Source: Bacteroidales bacterium (GTDB taxonomy: Bacteria; Bacteroidota; Bacteroidia; Bacteroidales; UBA1556). Taken from it: 10,191 bases of DNA. The notes beneath the pieces were generated by a model, which saw only the letters and a program-made list of their open reading frames with translations, ran no database searches and was not told the origin of the DNA. Positions 5,896 through 10,191 of the stretch are shown one piece after another (the first letter of the stretch is position 1; each line of letters opens with the position of its first letter). A program made the translations under genes and the position numbers. The stretch covers positions 1 through 10,191 of the forward strand of contig JAGLDA010000185.1 of the NCBI GenBank assembly GCA_023145955.1. Direction: 5' to 3'.

Positions 5896-8001
5896 ATGAA
5901 AAATATAATCTTAATAATTATAATCTTTATTGCAGTTTATAGCCTACACGCTCAAAACCCCAATTTTGAATGGGTAAAAAGCAATCAGGGATATCAGGGT
6001 AATGCTAATGCAATTTCTGTTGAATTAGACAGTGCTGGAAATATCTATACTATAGGTAGTTTTAGTGGCACGGTGGATTTTAACCCTAGCGTGCCACTTT
6101 ATTATGGCTTAACTTCAGGCAGTTATTGGTCTTATTATATACAAAAGTTGGACAGTAATGGCAATCTATTGTGGGTGCGCCAAATTGATTTTACTGATGG
6201 ACATATTAAACAATTTAATGTAAGTCAGTCAGGTCAGATTTATATTGCGGGGACTTTTCAAGACTCTGTTGATATTGACCCAGAAGCAACAACTCATATG
6301 CTCTATTCAAATGGTGAATATGATGTATTTATCTTGAAACTTTCTGCTAACGGCAATTTTCTTTGGGCAAAGTCTTTTGGAGGGTCTGCAAATGATTTTG
6401 TAAGAGATGTAGCTGTTGACTCACATGGAAATATATATTCCCACGGCTCTTATAAAGATACCGTTGACTTTGACCCTGGACCAGGTATATGCTTATATGG
6501 TACAAATTATAATCCTCAAACTTCAACACCAATTGACAATGCATTTATTCAAAAGTTGGATAAAGATGGCAATTTTGTATGGGCCAAAGCTTTTGTATGT
6601 GGTGAGGGAAGTCTTTCCAATGGCTTAACCGTTGATATTAATTCTGAAGATAATGTATATTGCGCAGGTTATTTTTTTGGAAGTAATATTGATTTTGACC
6701 CAGGTGCTGGAGTAAGTACTCCTCCATCCAATAATAGCAGTATGTATTTTGTAAAGCTTGATAGTATGGGAAGCTTTGTATGGGCTAAGTTTTCTACTAA
6801 GGTTGGTACATATGGCTTAGTTAGACCAAATGCAATAAAAATAGATAGGTTTAACAATATTTATACAACTGGTACTATCAGAGGATCAGTCGATTTTGAC
6901 CCAGGGCCAGATACTTTATTGCTTTCCGAAAATACTTTTATACAGAAGTACGATGAAAATGGTAATTTTCTTTGGGCAAAATCTTATGGATATGTGCCTA
7001 GCTATGCGTATAGGGAAAATACCCCTACGTCGCTTGCTACCGATACATTTGGAAATGTTTATTCCACAGGGTATTTTAACGACTCTACTGATTTAGACCC
7101 AGGATTCGCCACTATGGTTTTTTATGCCTCAGGGTTTGGTCAGGCAGGATATGGAGCTTATATTCAAAAACTAAATACAAATGGTGAGCTTTTAATGGCA
7201 GGAGTTATATCAAATACAGGATTACCAAACTCGTCTAGAGGAAAAGATGTAAGTGTTGATAATACAGGGAATATCTTTGCAACAGGAGATTTTGGTGGAA
7301 CAGTTGATTTTGATATAGGTGCTGGTGTACACAATCAGTCATCACCACCAAATAGAGCTGCTACCTACATATTAAAACTAAGCCAATGCAAAACACTAAC
7401 CACCGATTATGTAACTGCCTGCGATAGCCTCACATGGATGGATGGAGTAACTTACCATCAATCCACCCAATCGGCCTACTTTACGCTTCCGAGTTCCACA
7501 GGCTGCGATTCGGTTATTTGCTTAAACCTCAATATTCCGCAAATAAATAATACAGTTAGTGTAAGCCCCAGTGGCGAGTTTAGCTCAAACCAAAATTTTG
7601 CTTCTTATCAGTGGCTGGATTGCAATAATGGTTTTGCTACCCTTTTGGGAGATACTTTGCAAAGCTTTTCGCCATTATTAAACGGAGATTATGCAGTTGT
7701 TTTAAGTGTAAATGGATGTTTGGATACTTCTGTCTGTATAAATATTAACAATGTAAGTATTGAAGAAATTGATGGGAATATGATTAAGCTATATCCCAAT
7801 CCAAATAACGGAAAATTTATGCTTGATTTGGGTAATCTGAAAGCCACAGAAGTAATGATAATTAACAGCTTGGGGCAGATAATATTAGTTAAGCATAATT
7901 TTAAAAGTAAGTATTTTGATTTAGCACTAAACCCTGGTGTTTATTTTATACAAATACAGTCTGATAATTATAATAAGACGATTAAGTTTTTGGTGAAGTA
8001 A
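5896..8001 (+). CDS. T9SS-sorted seven-repeat beta-propeller protein (SBBP-like)
   Basis: The start is ATG 5896 (701 residues). An in-frame TTG at 5872 overlaps the previous gene and would add residues before the signal peptide (MKNIILIIIIFIAVYSLHA, cleavage before QNPNF). A repeat with DxxGNIYxxGxFxxxVDFDPG and FIQKLDxxGNFLWAKSFG occurs seven times. The VDFDPG-type motifs start at residues 60, 125, 190, 265, 332, 398 and 470, which fits a seven-bladed SBBP-type propeller. From about 497 a module found in many Bacteroidota surface proteins follows (ACDSLTWMDGVTY, STGCDSV, YQWLDCNNGFA, NGDYAVVL). The T9SS type A sorting domain starts near 628 (LYPNPNNGKF, INSLGQI, GVYFIQI). It is probably co-transcribed with the beta-helix gene. 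The ligand is unknown. Confidence 0.87.
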   Translation: MKNIILIIIIFIAVYSLHAQNPNFEWVKSNQGYQGNANAISVELDSAGNIYTIGSFSGTVDFNPSVPLYYGLTSGSYWSYYIQKLDSNGNLLWVRQIDFTDGHIKQFNVSQSGQIYIAGTFQDSVDIDPEATTHMLYSNGEYDVFILKLSANGNFLWAKSFGGSANDFVRDVAVDSHGNIYSHGSYKDTVDFDPGPGICLYGTNYNPQTSTPIDNAFIQKLDKDGNFVWAKAFVCGEGSLSNGLTVDINSEDNVYCAGYFFGSNIDFDPGAGVSTPPSNNSSMYFVKLDSMGSFVWAKFSTKVGTYGLVRPNAIKIDRFNNIYTTGTIRGSVDFDPGPDTLLLSENTFIQKYDENGNFLWAKSYGYVPSYAYRENTPTSLATDTFGNVYSTGYFNDSTDLDPGFATMVFYASGFGQAGYGAYIQKLNTNGELLMAGVISNTGLPNSSRGKDVSVDNTGNIFATGDFGGTVDFDIGAGVHNQSSPPNRAATYILKLSQCKTLTTDYVTACDSLTWMDGVTYHQSTQSAYFTLPSSTGCDSVICLNLNIPQINNTVSVSPSGEFSSNQNFASYQWLDCNNGFATLLGDTLQSFSPLLNGDYAVVLSVNGCLDTSVCININNVSIEEIDGNMIKLYPNPNNGKFMLDLGNLKATEVMIINSLGQIILVKHNFKSKYFDLALNPGVYFIQIQSDNYNKTIKFLVK

Positions 8002-8064
8002 ACTATTAATTATCCCTATAGTATTGATTTCTAAAGATATATAGTAATGAAATGTAGAAAAACT

Positions 8065-8187
8065 ACCCACAACAAAGGCTCATAAATAATTGCCGAATTT
8101 GTATTATAATCAATAATTTCAATTCATATTGAAAATTATAGTAACTTGAAAAATTACGGCTTCGAAAATGGCAACTATTTATAGCCT
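8065..8187. repeat. structured intergenic element B (long dyad)
   Basis: ACCCACAACAAAGGC (8065-8079) matches the left end of element A. AGGCT (8076-8080) pairs with AGCCT (8183-8187), C8081 is extrahelical, ATAAATA (8082-8088) pairs with TATTTAT (8176-8182), one A-C mismatch follows, and TTGCC (8090-8094) pairs with GGCAA (8170-8174). An inner stem joins 8113-8123 to 8128-8139 with one bulged A. The single bulged base recalls attC architecture, but the core boxes are not canonical. A matching right end (GTTGTGGGT) is not seen before the convergent gene. Confidence 0.7.
8129..8144 (+). repeat. 16-nt exact direct repeat, copy 2
   Basis: TTGAAAATTATAGTAA is identical to 3609-3624. In element B it makes most of the right arm of the inner stem. 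Confidence 0.85.
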
Positions 8188-8212
8188 CGACCGTCAGACC
8201 GCGCAATAACTT

Positions 8213-8247
8213 AATTTGATAAGAGTACAACTATTGAATATCAAATT
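8213..8247. repeat. perfect 9-bp inverted repeat between convergent genes
   Basis: AATTTGATA (8213-8221) pairs with TATCAAATT (8239-8247) across 17 nt. It lies between element B and the end of the minus-strand gene. It could contribute to transcript ends from either direction; no strong T-run follows on either strand. Confidence 0.5.
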
Positions 8248-8265
8248 ATTAAAGGCGTAAAGAAA

Positions 8266-8285
8266 GGGTTAATTCGTGAATTCCC
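8266..8285. terminator. possible hairpin terminator between convergent genes
   Basis: GGG-TT-AATTC-GT-GAATT-CCC forms a short stem with a bulged TT and a 2-nt centre, about 35 bp past the stop of the minus-strand gene. No poly-T tail is present on either strand, so the terminator call is weak. A second small stem, ATTCTG (8323-8328) with CAGAAT (8334-8339), overlaps the last codons of that gene. Confidence 0.25.
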
Positions 8286-8320
8286 GTTCTAGCAAAATGG
8301 AGTAAGTTTAATATTTTATA

Positions 8321-8896
8321 TTATTCTGCTGGACAGAATCTTATACTTAAACTTGCTCCTATGGTGTTAAAATCATTATTTGAATAATTTAAGAAACTCA
8401 CTCCTGAATAGACTTCATAAAAAACTCCAATACCGATATGCATCCATGGAGTAATACCAAATATGGTTTCTATACTTGGAGTTATAGTTAGTGCTTTGTC
8501 GTATATAGTGGTAGAGTTTGCTATATCATCAATATATACACTGCCAAATCCTATTTTATTGAAGTATGCAATATGGATTTTAGGAAATCTTTCTATTGAT
8601 TGGTAATAGCCAAACCAAAGTCCTGTAAATCTATTTTTTATCTCATAATTGCTAACTTGGGGTATATCGGGCTTTTTGGATATAATAGAAGTACTTATTT
8701 GTCCATATATACCAATGTTGAAATTACCACGCATCATAAAAGTTCCCCAGCCACCAAACGAAATACTATTGCCTAATTTATTTGAAGTAATAGTACTAAT
8801 AGGGCCACCAAAATGACCTGATTTATCATTCTGCTGTGCAAAGCCAACTTTAGAAACTAAAATTATTACTAGAATAAAAGGAATTATACGGCTCAT
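8321..8896 (-). CDS. small outer-membrane beta-barrel-like protein, function unknown
   Basis: This 191-residue protein has a signal peptide (MSRIIPFILVIILVSKVGFA, cleavage before QQND). The mature part is glycine- and aromatic-rich with alternating short hydrophobic strands (SFGGWGTFMM, NFNIGIYGQIS, GLWFGYYQS, HIAYFNKIGFGSVYI, MHIGIGVFYEVYSG, IGASLSIRF). This fits a small eight-stranded-type outer-membrane barrel. It has no T9SS sorting domain, unlike the four plus-strand cargo genes. It starts 7 bp after the methyltransferase stop and so is probably the last gene of that operon. I do not recognise a specific family. Fold and location are inferred from composition only. Confidence 0.75.
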   Translation of the reverse strand: MSRIIPFILVIILVSKVGFAQQNDKSGHFGGPISTITSNKLGNSISFGGWGTFMMRGNFNIGIYGQISTSIISKKPDIPQVSNYEIKNRFTGLWFGYYQSIERFPKIHIAYFNKIGFGSVYIDDIANSTTIYDKALTITPSIETIFGITPWMHIGIGVFYEVYSGVSFLNYSNNDFNTIGASLSIRFCPAE

Positions 8897-8903
8897 CTTT
8901 TAA

Positions 8904-9662
8904 TTACAATATTTGAGATTTAATAATCATAGCACTACCTTGCCAATCTGCTACTTCAATAATTATTTCATTTATAGTCTGCATAAATTCATCCACAGCT
9001 TTTCTGTTTCCATCCCAGTTGTGATTATAATCATGGATTATTATTGTGCCTCCAATGGCTAATCGAGGGTAGAAGTATTTTAGTGCTGCTAGAGTTGGTG
9101 CATATAGGTCTGCATCAAGATTAACAAAAGCATAAGTTATACCATGATCTTTGGTTAAAGTATCAGGAAAATATCCTTTAAAGTATTTTGTATTTTCGTT
9201 AATACCAATAAATGCCTTCACTTCATCTAACTTGGTATCAGAAAAGTTGCTGTCATTATATTTATCGTCATTACTATTTTCAATGCTTAAGTCTTTATTA
9301 TCAAAACCTTCAAAGGTGTCAAAAAGAAAAAACTCTCTTTCAGGAGCACATAAGCTTATAATTTTAGCAGTTTCGCCTTGGTAAACCCCAAGTTCTGCAA
9401 AAGCACCTATAATATTACTTTTGTTTATTCTACTTATCTGAAACCAGATATTATATAGTCGGATTTTATCGAAGTATGATTTCTCATAGGCAATAAGCTC
9501 TTTAGGGATTTCATTATTGGCAATAGCATTCTCCCATTTATAAGGCTTATTTACTTTATTTGACCAAAAATTACTCAAGTAGTATATACCAAAGGCTATA
9601 AATCCTAATACTAAAAAGATATTTAGTATATCAAATAATCCTAATGTGATTTCGAAATTCAT
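8904..9662 (-). CDS. membrane-anchored TylF/MycF-type SAM-dependent methyltransferase
   Basis: This 252-residue protein has a hydrophobic segment at about 9-29 (LFDILNIFLVLGFIAFGIYYL), probably one membrane anchor. A class I SAM-dependent methyltransferase of the TylF (macrocin O-methyltransferase) family follows. Motifs are AELGVYQGET at 89-98 (SAM binding), FLFDTFEGF at 112-120, FVNLDADLYAPT at 179-190, and GGTIIIHDYNH at 204-214 with the metal-site-type Asp211. The family methylates sugar hydroxyls in macrolides, but many homologues sit in surface-glycan contexts. The substrate here is unknown, and the N-terminal anchor is an addition to the usual soluble enzyme. It lies 49 bp after the signal peptidase gene and 7 bp before the barrel gene. 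A perfect 20-bp palindrome touches its start codon. Confidence 0.85.
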   Translation of the reverse strand: MNFEITLGLFDILNIFLVLGFIAFGIYYLSNFWSNKVNKPYKWENAIANNEIPKELIAYEKSYFDKIRLYNIWFQISRINKSNIIGAFAELGVYQGETAKIISLCAPEREFFLFDTFEGFDNKDLSIENSNDDKYNDSNFSDTKLDEVKAFIGINENTKYFKGYFPDTLTKDHGITYAFVNLDADLYAPTLAALKYFYPRLAIGGTIIIHDYNHNWDGNRKAVDEFMQTINEIIIEVADWQGSAMIIKSQIL

Positions 9663-9681
9663 AAATACAAATTTGTATTTA
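9662..9681. promoter_or_regulatory. perfect 20-bp palindrome at the methyltransferase start
   Basis: TAAATACAAA followed by TTTGTATTTA is fully self-complementary and overlaps the first base of the methyltransferase start codon (minus strand). It occupies the ribosome-entry region, so it could be an operator for a dimeric regulator or an RNA hairpin that limits translation or separates the gene from the upstream signal peptidase gene. No T-run marks it as a terminator. Confidence 0.6.
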
Positions 9682-9711
9682 GATTAATACCATTTATTTA
9701 TTAGAAATATG

Positions 9712-10191
9712 TTATTCGGGTATGCTAAATACTCTGTCCCAACGAATACTTCCATTATCAAGGTTGCGCGATAACCAAATAAAAGAAGGTGTGCCTACAA
9801 TATGATCTTCAGGAACAAAGCCCCAGAAACGTGAGTCGGCAGAATTATGTCGGTTATCTCCCATCATCCAATAGTAATCCAACTTGAAAGTATAGGAATT
9901 TATAACTTCACCATTTACGATTACATTTTTGCCATCCACCTTAAGCTCATTGCCTTCATATACCTCTATTATTCTATCATAAAGTACAATATTTTTAGAA
10001 TTTATTTCTATAGTAGCACCTTTTTTAGGAATATATAGCGGTCCAAAATTATCTTGATTCCATTTATAATTTATAGTATCGTGAGGAAATATTTCGTCCT
10101 CAGGATAAACAACACCTTTACGATATGTAAGCTTAACAAGTTTTTCTACCTCAGGGTTATTTCTTATCTTTTCGGCCATCTCAGGGCTTAA
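9712..10191 (-). CDS. lepB: signal peptidase I, C-terminal part (cut by window edge)
   Basis: The frame stays open to the window edge (reading LSPE before the first visible Met at 10179), so the true start lies outside. About 159 residues are visible. MMGDNRHNSADSRFWGFVPEDHIVG is the conserved C-terminal box E of S26A signal peptidase I, followed by PSFIWLSRN and IRWDRVF. Before it comes a long segment (from MAEKIRNNPEVEKLV through KKGATIEINSKNI) that corresponds to the large insertion typical of Bacteroidota enzymes. The catalytic Ser and Lys and the N-terminal membrane anchor are not in the window. The role is to cleave Sec signal peptides at the outer face of the inner membrane, which would include those of the secreted proteins encoded here. 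It is upstream of, and possibly co-transcribed with, the methyltransferase gene. Confidence 0.92.
   Translation of the reverse strand, partial: LSPEMAEKIRNNPEVEKLVKLTYRKGVVYPEDEIFPHDTINYKWNQDNFGPLYIPKKGATIEINSKNIVLYDRIIEVYEGNELKVDGKNVIVNGEVINSYTFKLDYYWMMGDNRHNSADSRFWGFVPEDHIVGTPSFIWLSRNLDNGSIRWDRVFSIPE

Noticed and set aside
8002..8320. tRNA or other standard RNA gene in the convergent gap
   Set aside because: The region has long dyads but no cloverleaf-like arrangement, TTCRA loop or CCA end that I could find.
10177..10179. Met codon as the true start of the signal peptidase gene
   Set aside because: The frame remains open to the window edge, and the visible part lacks the N-terminal anchor and catalytic Ser/Lys region, so the gene is cut by the edge.

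Overview
The window looks like chromosomal DNA from an AT-rich Bacteroidota species (GC about one third by eye). The main reason is that four consecutive proteins end in a type IX secretion (T9SS) type A sorting domain (YPNP near the start, a GxYF motif near the end). Other supports are A/T-rich start contexts without a Shine-Dalgarno, TAnnTTTG-like promoter elements, and a Bacteroidota-type signal peptidase I with a long C-terminal insertion. The genus cannot be told from this sequence.

Layout. Positions 1-126 are an uninterrupted array of 7-bp repeats. A family 2-type glycosyltransferase gene follows (188-1069). A 481-bp gene-free stretch with several hairpins leads to four same-strand genes for secreted proteins: a very short T9SS cargo (1551-2024), a jelly-roll/Ig-like cargo (2078-3415), a right-handed beta-helix cargo with eleven GGGI-type turns (3720-5882) and a predicted seven-bladed propeller cargo (5896-8001). 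The last two are 13 bp apart and probably co-transcribed. A gene-free region of about 320 bp separates them from a convergent minus-strand block: signal peptidase I (partial, cut by the window edge), a membrane-anchored TylF-type methyltransferase, and a small outer-membrane-barrel-like protein.

The four cargo genes probably encode surface or secreted proteins exported by Sec (N-terminal signal peptides) and then T9SS; no T9SS machinery is encoded here. The minus-strand genes have no obvious functional link to them.

The most unusual material is between the genes. The regions 3427-3662 and 8065-8187 fold into long imperfect dyads. They share the left-end motif ACCCAYAACMAAGGC and an exact 16-nt repeat, and the right-end motif of the first (GTTGTGGGT) is the inverse of the left-end motif of the second. 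As a result the beta-helix/propeller pair sits between a 14-bp inverted repeat (13/14 identical). A related right-end motif occurs at 1268-1283. This resembles gene-cassette or mobile-repeat boundaries, but it lacks canonical integron attC core boxes and no recombinase is present.
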